Shown one piece after another: positions 17,704 through 25,969 of a stretch of 61,226 nt of DNA (within the stretch, counting starts at the first letter, position 1; each line of letters starts with the position of its first letter). A program made the translations under genes and the position numbers. The notes beneath the pieces were generated by a model that searched no databases, was not told the DNA's origin, and saw only the letters and a program-made list of their open reading frames with translations. Source of the stretch: JAPEKQ01 sp964516845 (GTDB lineage: Bacteria; Joyebacterota; Joyebacteria; Joyebacterales; Joyebacteraceae); contig CAZEXP010000011.1 of assembly GCA_964516845.1 (NCBI GenBank), forward strand, positions 1-61,226, read 5' to 3'.

Positions 17704-19533
17704 TCACTCGCTGTCTATGATGACGGCGGCTGCCCCCTGGAACACTCGCCCGCCCGGAAGACTGATCTGGGCCACCACGAGCCCTCGCGGATTCTGGCCG
17801 TGTCCCGGCGAACCCTGACCGGCCGCAGCCGTGAACACTCCGTCCTGCGTCACGGTTCCGAACGACGGGGGTCGCACGGTCCATGTCACCGGAATGTTGA
17901 GTTCGTCTCCGCCGGGGCCGATGACGACCGCATTGAAACTCATCGTGGCGCCGGGCTCGATGGTGGCGACGGTCGGCGTGACTCTGATGCGCACGGGCTG
18001 GCCCGGGGTGCGGATGTGAGCGTGGGCGCGCGCCGTGAGCACTGAGCCGTTGGGAAGAGTCGCTCTCGCGACGATCACGCCGTCTCGAGGACCGAACTGT
18101 CCTGACGTCGGATCGCCGAAGACGGGATTCGCCGTGAACAGTCCGTCGGGCGTGATAGTCCCCAGGTCGGCCGGCATGACCGCCCACTCCGTCCGCCAGT
18201 CGTCGGGGGCGCCCGGACCGAGCACCTGGCCTTCGAACTGAATATCCTGCCCCGGCGCCAGTGTCGGTCTGGCGGGACGCAGCCGCAGCCGCAGACGTGG
18301 CCCCACGTCGCGTACCGTGAGCCGGGCCGAGTCGCTCGCCCTGCCCTCTTCCGTCTCAACGGAGGCGACGACGGTTCCCGTCCACATTCCATTCTGTGGC
18401 GGCTCCGACATCTCGTCGGATGCAGAGAACACGCCGCCGGCGCCGATCGAACCGATCCAGTCGGGCCTGACGATCCAATCCACGGGAACGTCGAGTACGG
18501 CGCCGTCGGGACCAATGACCTCCGCCTCAAAGGCGATGTCGTCCCCCGGTAGCGCGGCCGCCTCGTGAGGACGCGCGCGCACCGTGATGCCCGCAGGTCC
18601 CGGGAACTCGATCTCGACCGTGGCGATGCCCCGCGCCGGTCCGCTCGCGGTGGCGACGGACGCGATGATGCGGGCTGCGCCGCTGTTAGGACCCGCGGTG
18701 AAGAGGCCGTCCGGACCGATCGTGCCTCCCATGCGGGGCATTACGGTCCACTCGATCCTCGCATCGATCAGCGCACCGCCGGCAGCCGTGACGACGGCGG
18801 TGAACCGTCCCGCTTCACCGGGCTTGAACCTCGCGCTGCGCGGCGTCACGGTGACGATCGCGCCCGCCGGAGCCGGCGAACCCACGACAACGGCCGCGTC
18901 GCCGATCCCTTCGCGATCGGAGTAGAATGCGCGCGCCGCGATGCGACCGGACCCGGACTCGCTCGATGCCGTGAAGACGCCGTGAGCGTTGATGTTTCCG
19001 AGACGTTCGGGAACGACGATCCATTCGACGTCGGCATCGACGCCGCCGCCGGTGGCCGGATCGGTGATCACGGCGGTGTAGACCTGTGTGTTACCGGGAT
19101 CGAGCGTCACGCTCGACGGGCTGACGACAACGGTGAGACGGCGCGGCGGCTCCGCGCCGATATCGATGACGGCGTGACCGGCGCCCGAGGAACCTCGGGC
19201 GTCAGCCGCGGCCCGGACGATCGCTCGCCCCGGCGCGCCGCCTGCCGTGAAGTTACCGGCGGAGTCGATGGAGCCCAGCCCGGGCGGAATGACGGTCCAG
19301 ATGATGCTCGCGGAGACAGCTGTCCCCGCGTTGTCGAGGACGGTCGCCGAGAAACTGACGGATCCACCGGGAGTCGTGTTCGCGCGGTCGGGTGATACGC
19401 GCACAGTCAGGGCCTCTGCGGCCGGTGCGGTGGACGACAGCGAGATGAGGAGCATCGCAGCGAGCGCGATCACCGCACCGATGCTCCCCGTCCCACTACC
19501 TCTGTTTCTCGCGTTCAAGCTGTTGCGTTTCAT
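17704..19533 (-). CDS. secreted protein of six Ig-like repeats
   Basis: 609 residues. A signal peptide (VIALAAMLLISLSSTAPAAEA) is followed by six tandem units of about 90-100 residues. Each unit opens with a V-x-V-x-P-x-x-x-x-x-x-P-G pattern and holds a central W-x-V-x-P...LG-x-I...G-x-F-T-A motif, for example WTVIPPGLGSIDSAGNFTA and WIVVPERLGNINAHGVFTA. This is a bacterial Ig-like (BIG-type) fold. No membrane anchor, sorting signal or catalytic domain is seen, so it is probably a periplasmic or surface binding or structural protein. It is the last gene of a minus-strand run of barrel, sigma factor and anti-sigma-like protein, 42 nt after the latter, suggesting that it is a target or sensing part of that signalling unit. 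Confidence 0.8.
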   Translation of the reverse strand: MKRNSLNARNRGSGTGSIGAVIALAAMLLISLSSTAPAAEALTVRVSPDRANTTPGGSVSFSATVLDNAGTAVSASIIWTVIPPGLGSIDSAGNFTAGGAPGRAIVRAAADARGSSGAGHAVIDIGAEPPRRLTVVVSPSSVTLDPGNTQVYTAVITDPATGGGVDADVEWIVVPERLGNINAHGVFTASSESGSGRIAARAFYSDREGIGDAAVVVGSPAPAGAIVTVTPRSARFKPGEAGRFTAVVTAAGGALIDARIEWTVMPRMGGTIGPDGLFTAGPNSGAARIIASVATASGPARGIATVEIEFPGPAGITVRARPHEAAALPGDDIAFEAEVIGPDGAVLDVPVDWIVRPDWIGSIGAGGVFSASDEMSEPPQNGMWTGTVVASVETEEGRASDSARLTVRDVGPRLRLRLRPARPTLAPGQDIQFEGQVLGPGAPDDWRTEWAVMPADLGTITPDGLFTANPVFGDPTSGQFGPRDGVIVARATLPNGSVLTARAHAHIRTPGQPVRIRVTPTVATIEPGATMSFNAVVIGPGGDELNIPVTWTVRPPSFGTVTQDGVFTAAAGQGSPGHGQNPRGLVVAQISLPGGRVFQGAAAVIIDSE

Positions 19534-19575
19534 CGTGTGCCTCCACAGGCATCGTCAGGTGCTGCGTGTCCTCGA

Positions 19576-20241
19576 TCAGACCCGTTCGTCGAGCGATGTG
19601 CGTCCGCCGTTGAGGGCGTAGAAGAGCCATGAGACGTTCCGGAGCGTCCGCCCCGAACCGTCGGATATCTCGATCGTGATGATGTGCTCGCCCTCGTCGA
19701 AGCGGTCGGTGGGAGAGTACATCACGTAGCTGTCGGTGATGTCGGCGAGGCTGGTGACATCGCGATCATCCACGAGCAGACGGACGATGCCGCCGGCCTC
19801 GAGCGGCGGCTGAATGGCGGCGACGATCTCCACGTTACCCGCCCCGACGACGGCGCTGTCGGTCGGCATCACCAGGGCGACGTCGGCAGCGAACGCGGGA
19901 CCGGTCTCGCCGGGTGCGACTGCTACCGCGTCACCGGGCGGAACCGCACGCTGTCCCGGGAGGAGTCCATCCCCCGTATCGGACCGCAGCGTCAGGGTGA
20001 CAGCAAGGGCGACTATGCAGACGGCGGCGACCGCCCAGGCCAGTCTCGGTGACTGGAGCGCTCGTGACCATGCGGGCCGCGCGGCCTCCTGACGCAGTCT
20101 GGCCAGCAGCCGCTCTCTGTGGAACGGCGGTGGCTCGACGGGCGAGAGCTCCGCGAGCAGCCTCTCGACATCCTGCTCGGTGGGATGGCCGTCCGGCTGT
20201 CCGTCGGACGGGCGTCGCTTCTCTGTCGGGTCGTATGTCAT
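19576..20241 (-). CDS. single-pass anti-sigma-factor-like protein with periplasmic Ig-type domain
   Basis: 221 residues. The start is set at the ATG at 20241, 5 nt after the sigma factor stop; longer readings only shadow the sigma gene. Residues 1-70 are cytoplasmic and charged (EQDVERLLAELSPVEPPPFHRERLLARLR). One helix follows (LAWAVAAVCIVALAVTLTL, about 75-93), then a periplasmic part. The C-terminal 90 residues carry PPLE, RDVT, G-x-H and SW-x-F landmarks, which recur in the barrel protein encoded upstream. No zinc-binding H-x3-C-x2-C anti-sigma motif is present, so assignment as an anti-sigma factor rests on position, topology and analogy to FecR/RsgI-type sensors. Confidence 0.7.
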   Translation of the reverse strand: MTYDPTEKRRPSDGQPDGHPTEQDVERLLAELSPVEPPPFHRERLLARLRQEAARPAWSRALQSPRLAWAVAAVCIVALAVTLTLRSDTGDGLLPGQRAVPPGDAVAVAPGETGPAFAADVALVMPTDSAVVGAGNVEIVAAIQPPLEAGGIVRLLVDDRDVTSLADITDSYVMYSPTDRFDEGEHIITIEISDGSGRTLRNVSWLFYALNGGRTSLDERV

Positions 20242-20246
20242 CAGAG

Positions 20247-20756
20247 TCAGACCTTTCCTCTGAGGAGCTCCGCGAGCAGCGACTTGCCGCGCGCGAGTCG
20301 TGACTTCACCGTTCCGAGGGAACACCCTGCGGCGGTCGCGATCTCCTCGTAACTCATCTCGTCGATGTATCGCAGCGTGACGGCCTCGCCGAAGACCGGC
20401 GGAAGCTGTGCTATCGCCGCGCGAACGCGTTCGGCGCGCTCTCCGGCGATGACCCCGTGCTCCGGTGTTCGCGGGTCCGATGTCGCGGGAGGGTCGCTTT
20501 CGACATGTGCGGCCCAGAGTTCCGCGCGTCTCGTCCGCTTCCGGTAGCGCTTCTTGAGAAGGTTGACGCCGATACGATAGAGCCACGTGAACGGGTCCGA
20601 GTCACCCCGGAAGCGCGGGTACGCGCGCAGGGCGCGAACGAAGGCCTCCTCGGTGAGGTCGAGCGCCTCGTGGTAATCGCCCGTCAGACCATAGAGCACG
20701 TTGAACAGCCTCCTGTCGTAGAGGGTGACCAGCTCCTCGAACTCGGGTTTCGCCAT
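20247..20756 (-). CDS. ECF-type RNA polymerase sigma factor
   Basis: 169 residues from the ATG at 20756, preceded by GGAGGGCG. Region 2 is LFNVLYGLTGDYHEALDLTEEAFVRALRAYPRF with FTWLYRIGVNLLKKRYRK. Region 4 is LPPVFGEAVTLRYIDEMSYEEIATAAGCSLGTVKSRLARGK, with the helix-turn-helix that reads the -35 element. The typical length and absence of regions 1 and 3 place it in the ECF group. It lies 81 nt after the barrel gene and 5 nt before the membrane protein that probably sequesters it. Its own target promoters cannot be recognised with confidence here. Confidence 0.92.
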   Translation of the reverse strand: MAKPEFEELVTLYDRRLFNVLYGLTGDYHEALDLTEEAFVRALRAYPRFRGDSDPFTWLYRIGVNLLKKRYRKRTRRAELWAAHVESDPPATSDPRTPEHGVIAGERAERVRAAIAQLPPVFGEAVTLRYIDEMSYEEIATAAGCSLGTVKSRLARGKSLLAELLRGKV

Positions 20757-20837
20757 TGACGCCCTCCAACTCGCCACTCTACGACTTAGAGGCCCCGTGC
20801 GGCGCCGATGTTCCCTCTCGGCAGGCGGTTCCGGGCG

Positions 20838-22970
20838 CTAGAAGGCGTATCCCAGCCCCGCCCGGAGCACATGCACGGTGTACGACTGTTCGGCCTCCAC
20901 CCGGTCGTCCTTCTCGATGAGCCAGTACTCGACCCGGAGTTCGACCTCGCGGACGTGAGCCGTGGCCTCGAGCGTGTAGTGGGAGCGGGTGTAGTCCGTC
21001 TCATCGCCGCTTCCAAGTGCCCACCGTCCCGCCGCGCGCGCGCTCCATCGGGTGCTGGCAGACGTCTGCCTGAGATCCGCGCCCAGCGTCCAGAGGTCCG
21101 TCATTGCGGAGGACTGCGACCGGGACCACGACACGTTCGTCACGGCCCGAGTCCGACCGAGCCGCCACATAGTGCCAAGCGAAGCGTAGCTGTACGTGTA
21201 GTCCTCGTCAATGCCGGGTGACCGGTCGTATCGAGCGACGGCGTAGCTCCTGAGGTCGGCGCCGCCTATCGCCCAGGTGATGTCCGTCCTGGCATACGTG
21301 TTGAGGGTCGCTTCGTTCCCGGTACCGGAGTCCGGCAGACTCTCGTCGCGGCTCAGCCGTACCCATCCGGACATCCGGGTCGAACTGCCGCCGCTCCACG
21401 CGCCGCTGAGGCGGAGCGCCGATTCTCCGGGCTTCTGCTCGAGGCTCCCGGCCGAGTAGAAGTCAGCTTCACTCGTCCAGAGCTCGAGCGAGACATGATC
21501 GTCCAGCTCCGCGCCCCTGGTGATCGCCGCGTGGAGCGCGACGCCCGAGCTGTCGATCCCGGTCGACGCGCTCGACACCGCGAACTCCAACTCCCCGGCA
21601 TACCCCGCGGCGCGCCCCCGCACGATGCCCGCCGTCACATGGTTCGTCAGCGCGTCCGTGATCCTCTCATCCTCAGGGACCGTGCTCTCGTCATCGAAGA
21701 TCGAGACGTGGGCAAGGGAGAGCCCGTAGCGGTCGCTCCAGTCGAATCCCGCGGACCCGCCGAGCGCGTATCGCGAATAGAGCCCGAATCCATCAAGCGT
21801 GTCCGCCTCGCTGATGCGGAGAGCGGCGAGTTTCCCGTGACCGCGTCCCGCGGTCGCCGAGGCGCCGGCGCCGAGTCCGGCCGCCCAGTCGAGAGTCGTG
21901 CTGGAGATCGAGGGGTAGATGTGACCGGCTTCGAACTCGAGCACGCCGAACGCGAGGCCCGCCTGCCACTCGAGTTCCTCGCTGTAGACGGGATCGTACT
22001 GCGCTGTGAGAAGGTACGAGGCATCCGAGCGAAATCCGGAGACGTACAGATCGAGGGTGGGATCGCTCACCTCGTTGTAGGGGAGAGCCACATCGAGCGA
22101 GTCGGCCTTCGTCGTATCCGCCGACACGGTCGTCCACCCGACCTCGATGCGGCCGATCACGCGCCAGGCCTCGGCGGGCCGACCATGCTCCGTCCAGTCC
22201 TGTGTCGCGTATGCCGCCGCATCCGCAGCGCCGCTCCCGGCGTCCGTCGCGGCGTTCGCCTCTGTCGTCACACCGCCGACCGAGAACACCCAGCTCCGCT
22301 CGACCGACCGCGCCGGTGTAAGCGCCGAGATCGTCACCCTGTGAAGGCCCCGGGACATCGGCTCCTCAGGGACGAGGACGACGAGGTCCGACGTGACCGC
22401 CGCGGCCGCCGTCACGTCGCGGCCGTCGAGGAGCACGAGCGCGTCCCACGGTTCCTCCAGGGGAGGGACGAACAGGGCGGCGATGGTCGTCCGTGTGTCG
22501 CTGACGCTCTGACCGGCGGGCGGACTGACGATGTCGATGCCGCCGTCCGTCTCAGCGTCCGTCACAGGGATCCGGAACATGCCCGATCCCGGGGCGCCGG
22601 GTGGAGCGGTCTCGACCAGACCATCGGAACGGACGATACGGAGGTAGTACGCGAGCTCTGGCGGGGACACGAGCGCCCCGGGGATTTCGCCGAACAGAAG
22701 GTCGGCCGAGAAGGAGACGGGGACCTCCGCATGCGAGCCGTCGGCGCGGAGGACGACCACGTCGGCGGCCGCTATTTGCTCCGGAGAGAGACCGCCCGTC
22801 AGCACGATCTCGACGACGAACGGCATCGATGCGGTGGCCGTCGATGGCGGAGCGTGGACAATCCTGCCGGCCCCGGCTCCCGCCGCCGAGCCGACCACGG
22901 CCAGAAGCGTGAGCGCGGCCATCGTCACGACGGTGAGCACTCGGGCGTGTCTCGGGTCTGTGAACGTCAT
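20838..22970 (-). CDS. outer-membrane beta-barrel protein with N-terminal periplasmic Ig-type domain
   Basis: 710 residues from the ATG at 22970 (GAGGAG 9 nt upstream). A longer in-frame reading to 23564 would run back through the divergent gene's start region. A signal peptide ends near GSAAGAGAG. Residues about 150-260 hold the domain with PPLE, GRDVT, G-L-H and SW-V-F that also forms the periplasmic part of the anti-sigma-like protein. From about 300 to the C-terminus, alternating hydrophobic strands (WRVIGRIEVGWTT, YLLTAQYDPVY, LRSYAVARYDRS, HVREVELRVEYWLI) end in GLGYAF. The terminal Phe is the classical BAM recognition signal. First gene of the putative signalling operon. Confidence 0.8.
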   Translation of the reverse strand: MTFTDPRHARVLTVVTMAALTLLAVVGSAAGAGAGRIVHAPPSTATASMPFVVEIVLTGGLSPEQIAAADVVVLRADGSHAEVPVSFSADLLFGEIPGALVSPPELAYYLRIVRSDGLVETAPPGAPGSGMFRIPVTDAETDGGIDIVSPPAGQSVSDTRTTIAALFVPPLEEPWDALVLLDGRDVTAAAAVTSDLVVLVPEEPMSRGLHRVTISALTPARSVERSWVFSVGGVTTEANAATDAGSGAADAAAYATQDWTEHGRPAEAWRVIGRIEVGWTTVSADTTKADSLDVALPYNEVSDPTLDLYVSGFRSDASYLLTAQYDPVYSEELEWQAGLAFGVLEFEAGHIYPSISSTTLDWAAGLGAGASATAGRGHGKLAALRISEADTLDGFGLYSRYALGGSAGFDWSDRYGLSLAHVSIFDDESTVPEDERITDALTNHVTAGIVRGRAAGYAGELEFAVSSASTGIDSSGVALHAAITRGAELDDHVSLELWTSEADFYSAGSLEQKPGESALRLSGAWSGGSSTRMSGWVRLSRDESLPDSGTGNEATLNTYARTDITWAIGGADLRSYAVARYDRSPGIDEDYTYSYASLGTMWRLGRTRAVTNVSWSRSQSSAMTDLWTLGADLRQTSASTRWSARAAGRWALGSGDETDYTRSHYTLEATAHVREVELRVEYWLIEKDDRVEAEQSYTVHVLRAGLGYAF

Positions 22971-23196
22971 GAAACGGGGCTCCTCGCGGGCCGGGTCCGT
23001 TGACGCGCCTGGCCCTCGGTCGCGTGTCGCGTCGCGTGGCGGCAACGCCGGCGTCATCGACGAGTGTACGCGCCAGGCCCGGATCCGGCGAGATGCAATG
23101 TCGGCCCTTTGTCCGGGAACATGTCGGGGACTCGTGGACTCCAATCCCATGTGACGCAGAGACCCCCCTCGTGTTCGCAGGCAAAGGAGGAATGAC

Positions 23197-24141
23197 ATGG
23201 AGAAGTTGAACAAGACTGCAGCGGGCGCCGCTGCTTGGCCCACCGCCGGGGTGCCGTTGAGACGCCTCGCGACCGCGGCGCTCGCTTCAGTCCTTCTTCT
23301 TGGCGTATTCGTGTTCGCGGGCTGTGGTGAAGGCATTACCGCCTCCGCGCCCGAGGCCCTTGATGACGACACGGCCCTCCGCGAGTTCATGGAGGAAGAG
23401 GAACTCTTCGACGACCTCGGGATGTACGAGGCCGGGGAGCTGTCGACCGGTGGCAGCGGCCGAGAGGCCATCGACCCGCTGACCTTCTGGCGTGTCGTCA
23501 CCGATCTTGCCGTGCACCGCGACGTTGTCATCGACTCGCTGGCGGGCACGGCCGAGGCAACCATCTACCGGGACATGTGGGGTGAGCTCCACATCGTGAC
23601 CGAGGAGATGGAGGAGATCGTCAAGCCGTTCCATCACGCGGGCGAACGCCGCGCGAACTTCGCTCTCGCCGAGGATCCGGTCGAGGATGACCGTGTGGGC
23701 GAGAGACATCGATACCGCTGGGGGCGCTGGGAGCTGACGGATGTGTCCGGGTTCCTGGGTCAGTCCGACGACATCTCTCTGACCATCGATTGGATCCGCG
23801 TTCAGGGCGACTCCGTGGACATCACGATCACCGATCCGCTCGAGCTCATGGCCGTCCCCGACGAGGTCATGCTGCTCGCCGTGGGCGAGGAGGTCACCGT
23901 GACCGTGTCCGGCCCGCCTGCGGACGCGATCCTGTTCCTTCACACGCGGCACTGGCACTCGCCGTTCGTCTACGACGGCGGCACATTCACCGGCACGTGG
24001 ACCGTACAGCGCGCCGGCCGGCACTGCGCGTGGGTGACCGCTCTGGCGCACGAGACGCTCTTCGACTCCGAGTACCCCGATGATTGGATGGTCTGGGGGA
24101 TGCCCTATGAGGTCCCCCGGGACGCGCCGGGACACAGCTAG
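23197..24141 (+). CDS. lipoprotein of unknown function
   Basis: 314 residues, with a perfect AAAGGAGGAATG Shine-Dalgarno region. The signal sequence ends in VFVFAGC, a lipobox. The mature part starts with an acidic helical segment (DDDTALREFMEEEELFDDLG), then a globular middle rich in charged residues. The C-terminal half has a beta-sandwich look, with VTVTVSGPPADAILFLHTRHWH and GTFTGTWTVQRAG. No family recognised. It is divergent from the barrel/sigma operon, with a 226-nt intergenic region, so the two could share regulation. A hairpin follows. Confidence 0.75.
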   Translation: MEKLNKTAAGAAAWPTAGVPLRRLATAALASVLLLGVFVFAGCGEGITASAPEALDDDTALREFMEEEELFDDLGMYEAGELSTGGSGREAIDPLTFWRVVTDLAVHRDVVIDSLAGTAEATIYRDMWGELHIVTEEMEEIVKPFHHAGERRANFALAEDPVEDDRVGERHRYRWGRWELTDVSGFLGQSDDISLTIDWIRVQGDSVDITITDPLELMAVPDEVMLLAVGEEVTVTVSGPPADAILFLHTRHWHSPFVYDGGTFTGTWTVQRAGRHCAWVTALAHETLFDSEYPDDWMVWGMPYEVPRDAPGHS

Positions 24142-24154
24142 GACACACAGCATT

Positions 24155-24189
24155 CGAGCGCGCCCGCGGTTCCGCCGTGGGCGCGCTCG
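24155..24189 (+). terminator. hairpin after the lipoprotein gene
   Basis: CGAGCGCGCCC (24155-24165) pairs with GGGCGCGCTCG (24179-24189). No U tract follows. The rest of the 296-nt gap to the next start (24190-24437) shows no gene or clear promoter. Confidence 0.5.
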
Positions 24190-24437
24190 CGACCCGGAGC
24201 CAATACTGCCGGATATACCGGCCGCCCGCTCACGGTCGGCGCCCTCCAAAGTGCCGACGCCCACGTACGAGCCCAGGCGGCCGGTTTCTACACCTCCGTC
24301 CGAATGTCGTGCGAACCGCGCCCTCATGGGGTACCATGGGGGCGTCATAGCATCGGCATGCGTTGAAGGTCGTTGTTGTCCTGCGCGGTGGTCTCGGGCG
24401 CTCGGGGGCTCGCGCCCGCGCGAAGAAGGAGGCAGTC

Positions 24438-25178
24438 ATGAAGCGCTGGAATCAGTGCACGGTCGTGCTTGTCGTGGTCATGATGCTGGCCGTCGCTGCG
24501 CCGGTTCTCGGCTTCGGCTTTGGTGGTGGTGGCATGGGCGGCGGGATGATGGGGCAGGCCATGCCGAAGGACATGTGGGGCGGCGCCGAGTTCACTCCGG
24601 TCGTCGGACAGTGGGCCGAGTACCTGATGACATCCAAGGACGAAGAACCGGTCACGATCCGCATCTCCATCGTCGGAGAAGAGGACGGTGGCTTCTGGTA
24701 CGAGATGCAGATGACCGGCGAGAAAGAGGAAGGCTTCATCACCAAGATGCTCGTTTCGGGTGACCCGGAGGAGCAGGACAACCTCAAGCGGCTCATCATC
24801 AAGGGCGGCGACGAGCCCGCGATGGAGATGCCCATCGGTGGCAGCGGTATGATGGGCGGCATGATGGGAATGGGTGGTGGAGAGGTCCAGGCCGAGGAGT
24901 ACGAGACGGACAGTGTCATGCCTTCCGATCTGGGCATGGAAACCGTCGTTGTTCCGGCCGGAACGTTCAAGGCGCACCACTGGCGTGTTGAGGACGAAGA
25001 CCTCCGCTTCGACATGTGGCAGGCCGAGAACGTCGGCCCGTACGGAACGGTGAAGAGCTCGTCGGAAGATTTCGAGATGGTGCTCACGGGCTACGGCGAT
25101 GACGCGAAGTCGGCGATCACCGAGGAGCCCGAGAAGTTCGAGATGCCGTCGTTCAACATGCAGGGCTTCGGCGGATAG
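24438..25178 (+). CDS. secreted Met/Gly-rich protein of unknown function
   Basis: 246 residues from the ATG after AAGGAGGCAGTC. A signal peptide (VVLVVVMMLAVAAPVLG) is followed by a Gly/Met stretch (GFGFGGGGMGGGMMGQAM). A second stretch lies near residue 140 (GGSGMMGGMMGMGGG). Between them is a beta-rich domain (GQWAEYLMTSKDEEPVTIRI, GGFWYEMQM) and after them VVVPAGTFKAHHWRV. The pattern of a small extracytoplasmic domain with VPAGTF and AHHW resembles beta-sandwich lipid- or polymer-binding proteins, but I cannot name it. Met clusters could bind Cu(I). It is followed by a strong terminator and then a cytochrome gene. Confidence 0.75.
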   Translation: MKRWNQCTVVLVVVMMLAVAAPVLGFGFGGGGMGGGMMGQAMPKDMWGGAEFTPVVGQWAEYLMTSKDEEPVTIRISIVGEEDGGFWYEMQMTGEKEEGFITKMLVSGDPEEQDNLKRLIIKGGDEPAMEMPIGGSGMMGGMMGMGGGEVQAEEYETDSVMPSDLGMETVVVPAGTFKAHHWRVEDEDLRFDMWQAENVGPYGTVKSSSEDFEMVLTGYGDDAKSAITEEPEKFEMPSFNMQGFGG

Positions 25179-25215
25179 CACTTCGCCGGCAACTCCGGGA
25201 CAATTCGGGAATCAC

Positions 25216-25259
25216 AACACAGGGAGACGCCGGTTCGCGGCGGTCTCCCTGTGTTCGTT
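25216..25259 (+). terminator. Rho-independent terminator
   Basis: AACACAGGGAGACGCCG (25216-25232) pairs with the complement ending at 25255, with one bulged G and a short loop, followed by CGTTTCC. It separates the Met-rich protein from the cytochrome gene. Confidence 0.8.
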
Positions 25260-25280
25260 TCCTGCCAAAGGAGGAGTGGA

Positions 25281-25889
25281 ATGAGAGTTCTGATGCTCAT
25301 TGTGATCCTGGCGATCTCCGGCGTGTCCATCGCGCAGGATGCCGTCGTCGAGACGCCGGTCGACGGGACCTCCGCGCTGGAAGCCAAGGTTGCCGTGGAG
25401 TCCGACGTTGCGGAAGAGGCTGAGGCGATGGCTGACTCCGGTGCCGCTACGGAAGCGCCCGCGATCGATGCCTACGCCGAGGCCGAGGATATCATGCTGC
25501 ACCTGTGTATGGAGTGTCACGGCGACTACGGGTACGACGCGGGATTCAAGCTTCCGACGACCCGCGAAGGGGCCGGGATGGCTGGTGTTCCAAGCATTCA
25601 GCGGAGCGACCTCATGCTGATCGACCTCGAGAACCCGGAATCCAGCTACCTCATCATGAAGCTGCGCGACGACAAGGGGATCCTCGGCAAGAGGATGCCG
25701 ATCGCGAGGCTGCTCAGCGAAGAGCAGCTGTCCATGTTTGATCTCTGGGTCGGCGAAATCTCCGCTGCCTACGTCGCGGGTCTTGAGCCGGGAGAGACGG
25801 ACGCCGGGAATGGCGACGATGGAGACGGCGACGACGAGGGCGCTCACGGTGATGACGAAGGCGTTCACGGTGATGACGAGAGGGAGTAG
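25281..25889 (+). CDS. small c-type cytochrome with acidic repeat tail
   Basis: 202 residues from the ATG after AAAGGAGGAGTGG. A signal peptide (VLMLIVILAISGVSIAQ) exports it. One haem-attachment motif, CMECH, lies at 76-80. The following PTTREGAGMAGVPSIQRSDLML and LLSEEQLSMFDLWV resemble the C-terminal half of small Class I cytochrome c or planctomycete-type cytochrome domains, where a Met (M in KRMPI) may be the second axial ligand. The C-terminal 30 residues are Asp/Glu/His repeats encoded by a 21-bp tandem repeat. Periplasmic electron carrier is the likely role; the partner is unknown. Confidence 0.8.
   Translation: MRVLMLIVILAISGVSIAQDAVVETPVDGTSALEAKVAVESDVAEEAEAMADSGAATEAPAIDAYAEAEDIMLHLCMECHGDYGYDAGFKLPTTREGAGMAGVPSIQRSDLMLIDLENPESSYLIMKLRDDKGILGKRMPIARLLSEEQLSMFDLWVGEISAAYVAGLEPGETDAGNGDDGDGDDEGAHGDDEGVHGDDERE
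25830..25886 (+). repeat. 21-bp tandem repeat in the cytochrome tail
   Basis: Two full in-frame copies (25830-25850 and 25851-25871) and one partial copy encode DDEGAHG, DDEGVHG and DDERE. The regular His spacing in an acidic tail could bind metal or simply be a slippage product. Confidence 0.75.
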
Positions 25890-25969
25890 AGCCCGTGGCG
25901 TCGATCAGTGACCGGCGAGTTGCGGTGAGCTGGCGGGCATGGTCACCAGCGCGCCGGTGAATCGGCCGC

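Noticed and set aside
21495..23003. 502-codon plus-strand frame opposite the barrel gene
   Set aside because: Shadow composition; the minus-strand protein has a signal peptide, domain landmarks and a C-terminal Phe.
23100..23190. GGAAC sequence as an ECF sigma promoter between barrel and lipoprotein genes
   Set aside because: The nearest CGT-type -10 is 13 nt away, not the 16-17 expected, so the match is not better than chance.
22971..23564. N-terminal extension of the barrel protein reading
   Set aside because: The extra residues are low complexity and antisense to the lipoprotein gene start; the ATG at 22970 has a ribosome-binding site and signal peptide.
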